A stretch of 7,383 nt of DNA from PALSA-1004 sp046715035 (GCA_046715035.1 JBKJZR010000145.1:1-7383), one strand, 5' to 3'. Positions 1 through 5,816 are shown, numbered from the stretch's first letter. Notes: generated from the sequence alone by a model not told the origin. Translations and numbers: made by a program.

Positions 1-317
1 GCAGTCGCGAAAGTCGGTACGAAATCGGTCCACGCGCGGTTGCGCGCCCGCGCGAGCGGATCCTGCGGGTGCAGGCGGGGCAGCGCGGTCTCCTCGAGGT
101 ACTCGGCGATCGCGTTCGATTCGAACAGCGCGTGCTTGCCGTCGATGCGCAGCACCGGCACCTTGGAATGCGGGGAGATGGCCAGGAACCAGTCGGGCCG
201 GTTGTCGCGGTCGATATACGTAATGTCGTAGGCAACGCGTTTCTCCTGCAGTACGATCGCGGCGCGCTGCACCCACGGGCACGTCTTGAAGCTGCAGAGC
301 ATGAATTGTGGCGCCAT
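1..317 (-). CDS. Glutathione S-transferase family protein, N-terminal part (partial at window edge)
   Basis: The 105 visible residues form a thioredoxin-fold GST N-domain. A redox/thiol site CPW lies at residues 13-15 (TCPWVQR), where omega- and beta-like GSTs carry a catalytic Cys. The cis-proline motif KVPVL has its Pro at 54, and the glutathione gamma-glutamyl-binding motif ESNAI is at 66-70, followed by the usual EYLEE. The all-helical C-terminal domain lies beyond base 1. The ATG at 317-315 is preceded by GGAGG four bases upstream, so the start is well supported. The gene lies 50 bases downstream of the MmgE/PrpD gene on the same strand and is probably co-transcribed. Proteins with this CPW/CPY signature often act as glutathionyl reductases, lyases or isomerases in catabolic clusters, but the substrate here is unknown. 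The family call is firm; the subclass is tentative because only one domain is seen. Confidence 0.9.
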   Translation of the reverse strand, partial: MAPQFMLCSFKTCPWVQRAAIVLQEKRVAYDITYIDRDNRPDWFLAISPHSKVPVLRIDGKHALFESNAIAEYLEETALPRLHPQDPLARARNRAWTDFVPTFAT

Positions 318-367
318 AAGTCCTCCGTTCGGGTGAAAGTAAATGAACTTGCTGGATGTTACGGCAT

Positions 368-1723
368 TCAGCCCGGGCCATGGCGCCGCAGGCCAGCGGT
401 CAGCTCGCCGACGCTGGTCCACTGGTCGCAGCGATCCACCGCCCGCTCGACTTCCTCGACTCCCTCCGGAGTGAGCGCGAGCCCCGCCAGTTCGCGGAAT
501 TTTTGCCGGATCTCCGACTCGTCATACGGGTTCAGGCAGTCGCCCCGGGGGCTGGCGACCGTGTGCGTCGTGTGCCGGCCGTCCTTCAGCATGAGGGTCA
601 CGCGTGCCGGCTTCTGCTGCGGGACCTCCGCGGTGAGCGCCGGGTCGTGCGTTATGCGTACGCGCTGGCGCAGCGCTGCGAGCGCGGGATTCTGCAGTGC
701 GGCATCGTTCAGCGAGTTGTAACCGGTGCTGCCGTTGATGACCAGCGCAGCTGCCGCATGTGGCAGCGAATACTTCGACGCGAAGTAATTGGGCGGGTCG
801 GGATTGCGCATCGCCGCGGCGAAGCCGAACGTCGCCACGTCGATGCGCTCGATGTCGTCGGGCCGCGGCCGCAGCTCGGCAAGCGCTTCCTCGAGCGCGT
901 CGAGCGCGGCATAGATTGGATTACAGCAGGCGCGCAGCCGCAGCCAGTCGCGCGTGATCTCCCAGCGCGTGCCCAGGCCTTCGAGCAGAACATGCGGATC
1001 GAAGCCGTCGCCGACGAGGCTGCCCAGCGCTTCTTCGACCGCGTCGTCCTGCGCGGTGAATCCCGCGAGCGTCAGATCAGGAACGAAGTTCGCCGCGAAA
1101 CCGCTCATCCCACCCGCCACGTTGAGCGTCGTCGCGCCGGCGATCGCGTTGGTGTAACTGGGCGTCAGCACGATCGTGGTCGCGATGCGCACGGCGCGGC
1201 TGGTGTCGGCCGCGTTGAATCCCCGCACGCGCGTTCCCGCCGCGACCGCGCCGAGCAGCGCGGCCTGGCCATTCTGGTGGGCCAGCGCGCGCGTGGTTGT
1301 CGCGAGTCCGAGTCGGGCGCCCAGGTCGTAGCCGAGTATCATCGCGCACAGCATCTCGCGGCCGCTCGCCTGCGCCCATTCGCCCGCTGCGATCACGCCG
1401 GGAAAAATCTGCATCGCACCCTGGTACGAAACGTAGCGGTGGCCTTCGCCAAGCTCGATCGAGCGTCCGGCGATCGTATTGAGCAGCGCGGCTGTTCGCG
1501 GGTCGCTCGTCGGCCACCCACGCGCGAGCACCGTGGCGCCGGTGCCGGCAGTCGCAGCGAGTTGTTCGCGCAGCTTAACCACTTCAGGACGCAGCGCTCC
1601 CGCCAGCACGACGCCGAGCGTATCCAGCAGGACGAGCTTGGCATGCCGCTGCACCGCGGCCGGGATGTCCTCGAGCCGGGTTTCGGCGACGAACTGTGCC
1701 AGCTTTTCGATCTGCTGCCCCAT
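368..1723 (-). CDS. MmgE/PrpD family protein with atypical active-site residues
   Basis: At 451 aa this is the normal length for the MmgE/PrpD superfamily (2-methylcitrate dehydratase PrpD, cis-aconitate decarboxylase, iminodisuccinate epimerase). It should be cytoplasmic, as there is no signal peptide. Family landmarks are the opening helix and LVLLDTLGVVLAG (30-42), IELGEGHR (89-96), AHQNGQAALLGAVAAG (148-163), AGFTAQDDAVEEALG (220-234), the LG-RWEI segment with RACCNPIYAALDAL (264-277), and the PHAAAALV segment (321-328), then the C-terminal lid domain. Compared with the consensus I remember, several key positions differ: Gly92 for Asp in ELDEG, Gln101-Gly-Ala for HPG, Arg262 for Lys, and Tyr271 for His. 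Function may therefore differ from the named members. The ATG at 1723 has a modest AAGGA about ten bases upstream. It sits 131 bases after the SDR gene and 50 before the GST gene, on the same strand. Family is certain; the reaction is not. Confidence 0.94.
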   Translation of the reverse strand: MGQQIEKLAQFVAETRLEDIPAAVQRHAKLVLLDTLGVVLAGALRPEVVKLREQLAATAGTGATVLARGWPTSDPRTAALLNTIAGRSIELGEGHRYVSYQGAMQIFPGVIAAGEWAQASGREMLCAMILGYDLGARLGLATTTRALAHQNGQAALLGAVAAGTRVRGFNAADTSRAVRIATTIVLTPSYTNAIAGATTLNVAGGMSGFAANFVPDLTLAGFTAQDDAVEEALGSLVGDGFDPHVLLEGLGTRWEITRDWLRLRACCNPIYAALDALEEALAELRPRPDDIERIDVATFGFAAAMRNPDPPNYFASKYSLPHAAAALVINGSTGYNSLNDAALQNPALAALRQRVRITHDPALTAEVPQQKPARVTLMLKDGRHTTHTVASPRGDCLNPYDESEIRQKFRELAGLALTPEGVEEVERAVDRCDQWTSVGELTAGLRRHGPG

Positions 1724-1854
1724 CTTCAGCTGTCCTTATCAATGCTGCGGGTCGAGGCGTTCGGACTCCGACCGAGTGAACCCTCGCGTTTGTGTGTCCC
1801 TGGCGCTTCGACGCCTTTCAGAAGCGACCAGCCATCCGGGGACGCGCGCCTCTG
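1724..1854 (-). other. Intergenic gap between SDR and MmgE/PrpD genes
   Basis: These 131 bases separate two co-directional genes. I see no convincing promoter, terminator or small gene. Only short dyads occur, for example GGCG..CGCC around 1801-1814. A transcript from the SDR gene could read through, but the gap is long enough to hold an internal promoter that I cannot identify. Confidence 0.4.
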
Positions 1855-2619
1855 TCAGTGGATCACATATCCGCCATCGACGACCAGGTTGTGGCCCTGT
1901 ATCGACATCACGCGCGTCGTTGCCAGAAACGCGACCACCTCGGCGATCTCGCCCGGCTCCTGGTAGCGGCCGGTGCGGATGTAGGACAGCCTGCTCGCCA
2001 GGTGCGCCGGATTCTTCGTCGTCTTCTCGACGTTGTACTCCGTCATTGTCGGCCCGGGGCTGACCGCGTTCACCGCGATGTTGTGCGGGGCGAGCTCGAA
2101 TGCCATCGATTTCGTGAGGTGGATCAGCGCGGCCTTGGTCAGGCCATACAGGGCTATGTCCTGCGCGGTGACGATGCCGATCTGGCTGGCGATGTTGATG
2201 ATACGGCCGCCGCCGTGGGCTTTCATGCCGGGAATGACGGCCTGGCTCGCGAGGAACGGCGTTTTCAGATTGACCGCGACGACCTGATCGAAATCCCTGC
2301 CGGAATATTCGCCATACGGATGGTTGATGCGTATGCCCGCATTGTTGACGAGGATGTCGACGCGGCCGAATGCCTTTAGCGCGGCTTCGACCATACTCTC
2401 CGGCTCCCCGTCGCGCAGGAAATCGAACACGCCGTATTCGACCCGCGCTGAGTGATCGGCAGCGCCGCAGTTCTTGACGACCTGCTGAAAACGGTCTTCG
2501 CTGTCGTTCGCTGCCAGAAAAATGGCCGCGCCTTCCTGCGCGAGCTGCACGGCGATCGCCGCGCCGATGCCGCGCGAGCTGCCGGTTATCAATGCCGTCT
2601 TGCCAGCCAGCTTCGTCAT
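1855..2619 (-). CDS. SDR family NAD(P)-dependent oxidoreductase
   Basis: This 254-aa protein is a classical short-chain dehydrogenase/reductase of standard length. The Rossmann glycine motif TGSSRGIG is at 12-19 and NNAG at 92-95. The catalytic tetrad is Asn117, Ser145, Tyr158 and Lys162 (YGLTK), with the normal 13-residue Ser-Tyr spacing. The structural SPGPTMT turn is at 187-193, and the C-terminal VDGG that ends the fold is at 247-250. It should carry out a cytoplasmic NAD(P)H-linked alcohol/ketone or 3-oxoacyl interconversion. The substrate cannot be told from sequence, since such proteins are often mislabelled FabG. The start is well fixed: AAGGAG (2633-2628) stands eight bases before the ATG. 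It follows the Bug receptor gene across a repeat-containing 159-base gap and precedes MmgE/PrpD, so a role in the same catabolic route is inferred. All catalytic residues are present and nothing looks degraded. Confidence 0.95.
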   Translation of the reverse strand: MTKLAGKTALITGSSRGIGAAIAVQLAQEGAAIFLAANDSEDRFQQVVKNCGAADHSARVEYGVFDFLRDGEPESMVEAALKAFGRVDILVNNAGIRINHPYGEYSGRDFDQVVAVNLKTPFLASQAVIPGMKAHGGGRIINIASQIGIVTAQDIALYGLTKAALIHLTKSMAFELAPHNIAVNAVSPGPTMTEYNVEKTTKNPAHLASRLSYIRTGRYQEPGEIAEVVAFLATTRVMSIQGHNLVVDGGYVIH

Positions 2620-2640
2620 TCCTGCTTCTCCTTCATACCG

Positions 2641-2757
2641 GTCATGCGACGAAAAAATTCGTCATTCCCGAGCCAGCGGATATCCCCTTCCCCCGCGTGC
2701 GGGGAAACCAGGATTGAGGGCACCGTCGATGCCATCCTTCGACGTGCTCAGGACTAA
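2641..2757. repeat. Decayed dispersed-repeat block between Bug and SDR genes
   Basis: This gap holds several short dyads and fragments resembling widespread proteobacterial intergenic repeats. GACGAA/TTCGTC is at 2648-2663 with an A4 loop, followed by CGTCATTCCCG. A perfect CCCCGC-GT-GCGGGG hairpin lies at 2691-2704. CCTTCGACGTGCTCAGGA at 2736-2753 matches the core of the repeats seen again at 4955-5033. The block lies between two genes read in the same direction, so folded in RNA it could attenuate or shield the transcript from the receptor gene. No U-tract follows on the minus strand, so an intrinsic terminator is not supported. Similarity to known repeat families is from memory. Confidence 0.55.
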
Positions 2758-2778
2758 ACGCCGCCAGCATGACGCAGC

Positions 2779-3753
2779 CTACTGCCCTTTGATCGCCGCG
2801 TCGCGAATGATCCTGCCCCATTTCGCCAGATCGGCGCGCACGCGCTCGTCGAGGTGCGCCGGCGTGGAGGCTGCGGGCTCGATGCCCGAGTTCTGCAGGC
2901 TCGAACGTACCTCGGGCAGTGCCACGACTTTCTGTACCGCCTGGTGCAGACGGCTGACGATCGCCTGAGGAGTCCTGGCGGGCGCCCACATCGCGTACCA
3001 GGTCGTGTACACATAATCCCTGAGCCCGCTCTCCGCGATTGTCGGCACCGCCGGGATCTGCGTTATGCGCTGCGGCCCCGTCACCCCGAGCGCGCGCAGC
3101 CGCCCGGACTTGATCAGGGGCACCACCGGACCCGCGGTCTCGATGAGGAAGGCGACTTCGCCGCTGATCGTCGCCTGCATCGCCGGCCCGCCGCCTTTGT
3201 ACGGGACATGCGTGAACTTCACTTTGCCGAGCGCCTGTAAAAGCTCGACCGCAAGGTGCCCGGACGAGCCGACGCCCCCGGTGCCGTAATCGAGCTGCCC
3301 CGGGCGGGCGCGCGCAAGCGCGAGGAACTCCGACACGGTGCGCACCGGCAGCGACGGATTCACCAGCAGGGCGCTCGGCGCCGTGCCGAGCAGGCTGACC
3401 GAGGCGAAGTCGCTGACCGGGTCGAAGGGAAGCGAGCTGTACATCGCGGGCCCGAACGCCATGGCGATATTGAAGACCAGCAGCGAGTAGCCATCCGGCG
3501 CCGCCTTCGCCGCGAGGTCCGCGCCTATGGTCCCGCCCGCGCCGCCGCGGTTGTCGATCACAAACTGCTGGCCCAACTCCTTCGACAGTGCCGACGCATA
3601 TACACGTGCCACAAAGTCCGCGGTGCCACCCGGGGCGAACGGCACGATTACGCGCACCGATTTCGCGGGGTATTCCTGCGCTGCCGGTGTGATCGGCCAG
3701 GCGAGCGCTGCCAGGGCGGCAAGACATGCGACTATCCTATGAGTCGAAAGCAT
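2779..3753 (-). CDS. Bug-family tripartite tricarboxylate transporter (TctC-like) substrate-binding protein
   Basis: This 324-aa protein is the usual length for periplasmic Bug/TctC receptors, which bind small carboxylates and related solutes. An N-terminal signal peptide has a hydrophobic core at about 7-20 and cleavage near residues 24-26, just before EYPAK. Family motifs are VIVPFAPGGTADFVAR (35-50), IDNRGGAGGTIG (66-77), APDGYSLL (85-92), LPFDPVSDF (108-116), the ligand-site stretch YGTGGVGSSGHLAVELL (156-172), VPYKGGGPAM (183-192) and SGRLRALGVT (216-225). The start has AGGAG five bases upstream. No TctA/TctB membrane subunits are present, as is common for these receptors in Burkholderiales. 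It is first in a minus-strand run with the SDR, MmgE/PrpD and GST genes, suggesting that it delivers or senses their substrate. It is divergent from a paralogue 83 bases away. Confidence 0.95.
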   Translation of the reverse strand: MLSTHRIVACLAALAALAWPITPAAQEYPAKSVRVIVPFAPGGTADFVARVYASALSKELGQQFVIDNRGGAGGTIGADLAAKAAPDGYSLLVFNIAMAFGPAMYSSLPFDPVSDFASVSLLGTAPSALLVNPSLPVRTVSEFLALARARPGQLDYGTGGVGSSGHLAVELLQALGKVKFTHVPYKGGGPAMQATISGEVAFLIETAGPVVPLIKSGRLRALGVTGPQRITQIPAVPTIAESGLRDYVYTTWYAMWAPARTPQAIVSRLHQAVQKVVALPEVRSSLQNSGIEPAASTPAHLDERVRADLAKWGRIIRDAAIKGQ

Positions 3754-3795
3754 GAGCGCTCCTGGAAGGGATCAGCGGCCGGCTGAAAACGGATG

Positions 3796-3820
3796 GATTA
3801 TGCTACGGCATTCGATAATC
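3796..3820. promoter_or_regulatory. Dyad with overlapping divergent -10-like hexamers
   Basis: The 83-base space between the two divergent receptor genes contains GATTAT (3796-3801) and its reverse complement ATAATC (3815-3820), with a small inner dyad ATGC/GCAT at 3800-3811. On the plus strand GATAAT (3814-3819) is one mismatch from the -10 consensus. On the minus strand CATAAT (3802-3797) is also one mismatch away, and would place transcription start about 35 bases before the minus-strand ATG. Neither has a good -35 hexamer at 17 bases, so activator or repressor control is possible. The symmetry may partly be chance. This is a suggestion, not a mapped promoter. Confidence 0.3.
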
Positions 3821-3836
3821 GTTGAATCGGGATTTC

Positions 3837-4859
3837 ATGGAACCTGTCGATAACATCCCTTCGGCGTCCGCCCGCACCCGCAGTGTGATGCGGCGACGCT
3901 GGGATTGGCGCGTACTGTTCTATTGCCCGCTGGTCGCGCTGTCGTTGCCGGGCGAGATCCTCGCGCAAGCCTATCCGGCCAAACCGATCCGCATCGTCGT
4001 ACCGGCCGTGCCGGGCGGCGGCACGGACATACTGGCGCGGCTGCTGAGTCCAAAGCTCACCGAGCTCCTCGGCCAAAGCATCATCGTCGACAATCGTGCC
4101 GGCGCGTCGACCAATATCGGCACCGAGATCGTTGCGCGCTCTGCGCCGGACGGTTATACCGTGCTGATCGCGACCACCCCGCACGCGGTCAATCCCAGCC
4201 TGTTCCGCAAGCTTCCTTTCGATCCGATCAACGACTTCACCATGATCAGCCAGCTCGCCCTGACGCAGACCGTGCTGGTCGTGCATCCGTCGCTGCCGGT
4301 AAAAAGCGTCAAAGAGCTGATCGCGCTCGCCAAGGCGCGACCGGGGCAGCTGACCGCCGCAACGTCCGGCGGCACGTCGCAGTTTCTGGCCGTCGAAATG
4401 CTGAAAACGATGGCGAACATCGACGTGCTCAACATCCCGTACAAAGGCGCGGGACTCGCGCTTAACGATACCATCGCCGGCCACGTGCAGTTTCAGGTCA
4501 ACACCCTGCTCGCGGCGCTGCCGTTCATCCAGTCGGGCAGGCTGCGTGCGATCGCAGTGTGCGGCGCCAAGCGGGCGACGTCGCTGCCCGATGTCCCGAC
4601 AGTCGCCGAAACCATCAAGGGTTTTGAATCGAGCGGCTGGTATGCGCTGCTCGGGCCTGCCGGCATACCGCGCGACGTGGTGTTAAAGCTGCACGATGCA
4701 TTCAGCAAGGCGCTGCATACACCAGAAATAACCCGCCGCCTCGCGGAGCTGGGTGTCGAGGTCGTTGCGGGTTCCCCCGACGAGCTCGTCAGGGTAATGC
4801 CGCGCGAGATCACCAAATGGGCCGCGGTGGTAAAGGCGTCGGGAGCCAAAGCCGAGTGA
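3837..4859 (+). CDS. Bug-family tripartite tricarboxylate transporter substrate-binding protein (second copy)
   Basis: This is a 340-aa periplasmic receptor of the Bug/TctC family if read from the ATG at 3837. Motifs are IVVPAVPGGGTDILAR (53-68), VDNRAGASTNIG (84-95), APDGYTVL (103-110), LPFDPINDF (126-134), VLNIPYKGAGLA (197-208), SGRLRAIAV (233-241) and the C-terminal ITKWAAVVKASG. The secretion signal begins near RRR (19-21), with hydrophobic core VLFYCPLVALSL (26-37) and cleavage at AQA before YPAK (after 45). The region before RRR is unusually long. An in-frame ATG at 3888 would give 323 aa, the family norm, and a TTG at 3822 would give 345 aa. None of the three has a good ribosome-binding site. 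In the ligand-site loop (TSGGTSQFLAVEML) Phe183 stands where the neighbouring paralogue has His. Two tandem TGA stops close the frame. No permease genes are nearby. Confidence 0.93.
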   Translation: MEPVDNIPSASARTRSVMRRRWDWRVLFYCPLVALSLPGEILAQAYPAKPIRIVVPAVPGGGTDILARLLSPKLTELLGQSIIVDNRAGASTNIGTEIVARSAPDGYTVLIATTPHAVNPSLFRKLPFDPINDFTMISQLALTQTVLVVHPSLPVKSVKELIALAKARPGQLTAATSGGTSQFLAVEMLKTMANIDVLNIPYKGAGLALNDTIAGHVQFQVNTLLAALPFIQSGRLRAIAVCGAKRATSLPDVPTVAETIKGFESSGWYALLGPAGIPRDVVLKLHDAFSKALHTPEITRRLAELGVEVVAGSPDELVRVMPREITKWAAVVKASGAKAE

Positions 4860-4870
4860 TGATTTGCTCA

Positions 4871-4936
4871 GGAAATTCTGACTAACGGGTTGCGTCATCC
4901 CAGCGCACGCTGGGATCTAAGGAACCTCTGACTAAC
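4871..4936 (+). repeat. 16-base direct repeat flanking a hairpin, 50-base period
   Basis: GGAAATTCTGACTAAC (4871-4886) recurs as GGAACCTCTGACTAAC (4921-4936), with 14 of 16 bases identical and exactly 50 bases between copies. The unit encloses the perfect hairpin at 4897-4916. This points to a tandemly arranged or duplicated intergenic repeat element. Confidence 0.7.
4897..4916. repeat. Perfect 9-bp-arm hairpin
   Basis: ATCCCAGCG-CA-CGCTGGGAT is a perfect inverted repeat with a two-base centre, 38 bases after the receptor stop codon. It could act as a transcript-end stabiliser, or as a terminator if assisted. No T-run follows it (CTAAGG), so a classical intrinsic terminator is unlikely. The GTCATCCCAGCG..CGCTGGGATC form resembles a widespread dispersed repeat (from memory). 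Confidence 0.75.
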
Positions 4937-4940
4937 CCCG

Positions 4941-4987
4941 TTCGTGCTGGCCTGCCCTGAGGCATTCGAAGGGTATAGAAGCACGAA
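4941..4987. repeat. Degenerate hairpin repeat unit (TTCGTGCT/AGCACGAA arms)
   Basis: Arms TTCGTGCT (4941-4948) and AGCACGAA (4980-4987) are exact reverse complements. The enclosed segment read on the minus strand gives CCTTCGAATGCCTCAGGG (4972-4955), closely matching CCTTCGACGTGCTCAGGA at 2736-2753. A further partial copy, CCTTCGATGCATCAGAG, is at 5017-5033. These are versions of one repeat family in both orientations. Confidence 0.65.
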
Positions 4988-5037
4988 GAGGAAGTTTATC
5001 GAGCGAAAAATTCCGCCCTTCGATGCATCAGAGCCTG

Positions 5038-5056
5038 CCCCGGACTTGATCCGGGG
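5038..5056. repeat. 7-bp-arm GC-rich hairpin
   Basis: CCCCGGA-CTTGA-TCCGGGG is a perfect inverted repeat with a five-base loop, directly after the partial repeat core at 5017-5033. The form CCCCGGACTTGATCCGGGG is a familiar dispersed intergenic repeat in proteobacterial genomes (recollection, not checked). No U-tract follows. Confidence 0.7.
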
Positions 5057-5098
5057 GCGAACGGCTAGGGGTTAATCGTACCGAATAGTTGACTGCAG

Positions 5099-5141
5099 CC
5101 GTTCATATTTCGACTCCGCTGCGCTAGCTCAATACGAACGG
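5099..5141. repeat. Hairpin repeat unit with CCGTTC/GAACGG ends
   Basis: The arms are 11 bases with a single mismatch: CCGTTCATATT (5099-5109) against AATACGAACGG (5131-5141). The interior starts TCGACTCCGCTGCGCTAGCTC, one base over the usual 20, so only its character matters here: it is an expanded version of the TTCGA..GCTCA core seen in the other units. This is the best preserved fold-back of the cluster. Confidence 0.65.
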
Positions 5142-5183
5142 TCTATTAACGCGCTGTTCAACGAACTTTCAAAGGCCCCTGGC

Positions 5184-5195
5184 GTGACCGGTCAC
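5184..5195. repeat. Perfect 12-bp palindrome GTGACCGGTCAC
   Basis: A perfect palindrome with no spacer, 47 bases beyond the HIT gene's stop on the minus strand. It does not belong to the repeat units to its left. Dimeric regulators often bind such sites, but the site lies downstream of both flanking genes, so an operator role is unproven. Confidence 0.45.
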
Positions 5196-5242
5196 TACCT
5201 TATCGGAGCCTCCTTCGGCGCATCTCACTCGCGCAAGTTTGT

Positions 5243-5695
5243 TCAGAACTCGCGATACTTATCCGTGGTGAGCAACCGCACGATTTCTTCCTTCAGCGCG
5301 GCGATATCACCATCGTTCAGCGGCTCCAGATTGCCCATCTGTGCATTGAATGCGTCCCGCGTGGGCGGAAACGCCAGGGCGTGGCCGAAGGGCTGCAGCG
5401 TGGCTCGCAGCGCGCGTCCGTAGAGGTGGACGTGGAGCTCGTGCCTCCAGTTGCCATTGTCCTGATAATTGATCCTGCCGATTTCGATGCCTCGCCGCGT
5501 CAGAACGTTCCTCATGGCTGCTCCCGCGACCATCGTCAGCTTCATCAGCTCGATTGCCTGCTCGCGCGAAAGACGAGTGCGGTCTTCAACCGGCACCTTG
5601 GGATTGATGATCAGATGCCCGCCGTCGCTGCGGGAGACATGCGGATGCTCGAGCGTAGCGACGTCGAAGTTCTGCGATTCGAAAATGGTTATCAT
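5243..5695 (-). CDS. HIT-superfamily (histidine triad-like) protein with altered triad
   Basis: This is a 150-aa protein when read from the ATG at 5695. The N-terminal half carries the HIT-like strand GGHLIINPK (25-33), then a helix SREQAIELMKLTMVAGAAMRN (about 43-63, given by ends only). The triad region ELHVHLYGR (86-94) follows INYQDNGNW (75-83). Aligned with the HIT motif H-x-H-x-H, His88 and His90 are kept, His88 being the usual nucleophile, while the first triad position is Glu86. His85 is one residue off. HIT proteins are nucleotide hydrolases or transferases (Ap4A, AMP-lysine, ADP-sulfate), so a cytoplasmic nucleotide-phosphate activity is inferred. The C-terminal half is not one I recognise. 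The frame stays open for 63 more codons to a TTG at 5884, but that extension is Ser/Thr/Arg-rich and unlike a domain. No clear ribosome-binding site precedes 5695. The gene is 274 bases downstream of M48, on the same strand. Confidence 0.72.
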   Translation of the reverse strand: MITIFESQNFDVATLEHPHVSRSDGGHLIINPKVPVEDRTRLSREQAIELMKLTMVAGAAMRNVLTRRGIEIGRINYQDNGNWRHELHVHLYGRALRATLQPFGHALAFPPTRDAFNAQMGNLEPLNDGDIAALKEEIVRLLTTDKYREF

Positions 5696-5816
5696 GCGGG
5701 AAGGTCGTCTGCGGTAGATGTGCGCAGGATATAGCAGACCGGCCTTTGCGGAATGCGCGGTCGATTCGAAGTCACTGATCTCACGGGCCTGCCCGACGCC
5801 TTGCAAGCGGCGCACA

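Larger units (their letters stand above)
4860..5242. other. Gene-free convergent intergenic region rich in hairpin repeats
   Basis: These 383 bases lie between the stop of the plus-strand receptor and the stop of the minus-strand HIT gene. No reading frame with recognisable protein features is present. The stretch is composed largely of short inverted repeats and degenerate dispersed-repeat units, listed separately. It is visibly richer in A and T than the flanking genes from about 4860 to 5000 and from 5070 to 5180. Convergent-gene gaps are a usual home for REP-like elements, which may help end transcription from both sides. Confidence 0.7.

Noticed and set aside
360..369. TACGGCATTC shared between 360-369 and 3804-3813, possibly a common operator
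   Set aside because: A shared 10-mer is expected by chance in a window of this size, and the first copy overlaps the MmgE/PrpD stop codon.
356..1966. A 536-codon open frame on the plus strand
   Set aside because: It lies antisense to the MmgE/PrpD gene, is Arg/Ala/His-rich with no recognisable domain, and is a by-product of high GC at wobble positions.
2642..3727. A 361-codon minus-strand frame overlapping the Bug gene in another phase
   Set aside because: Arg/Gly/Ala-rich composition with no motif, while the other phase gives a full Bug protein with a signal peptide.
4897..4925. Intrinsic terminator for the plus-strand receptor gene
   Set aside because: The hairpin is perfect, but no T-run follows on the plus strand and none precedes it for the minus strand.
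4860..5242. CRISPR array or attachment site in the repeat-rich gap
   Set aside because: Repeats are hairpin units of different sequence and spacing, with no regular spacers, no cas genes, no tRNA and no integrase.
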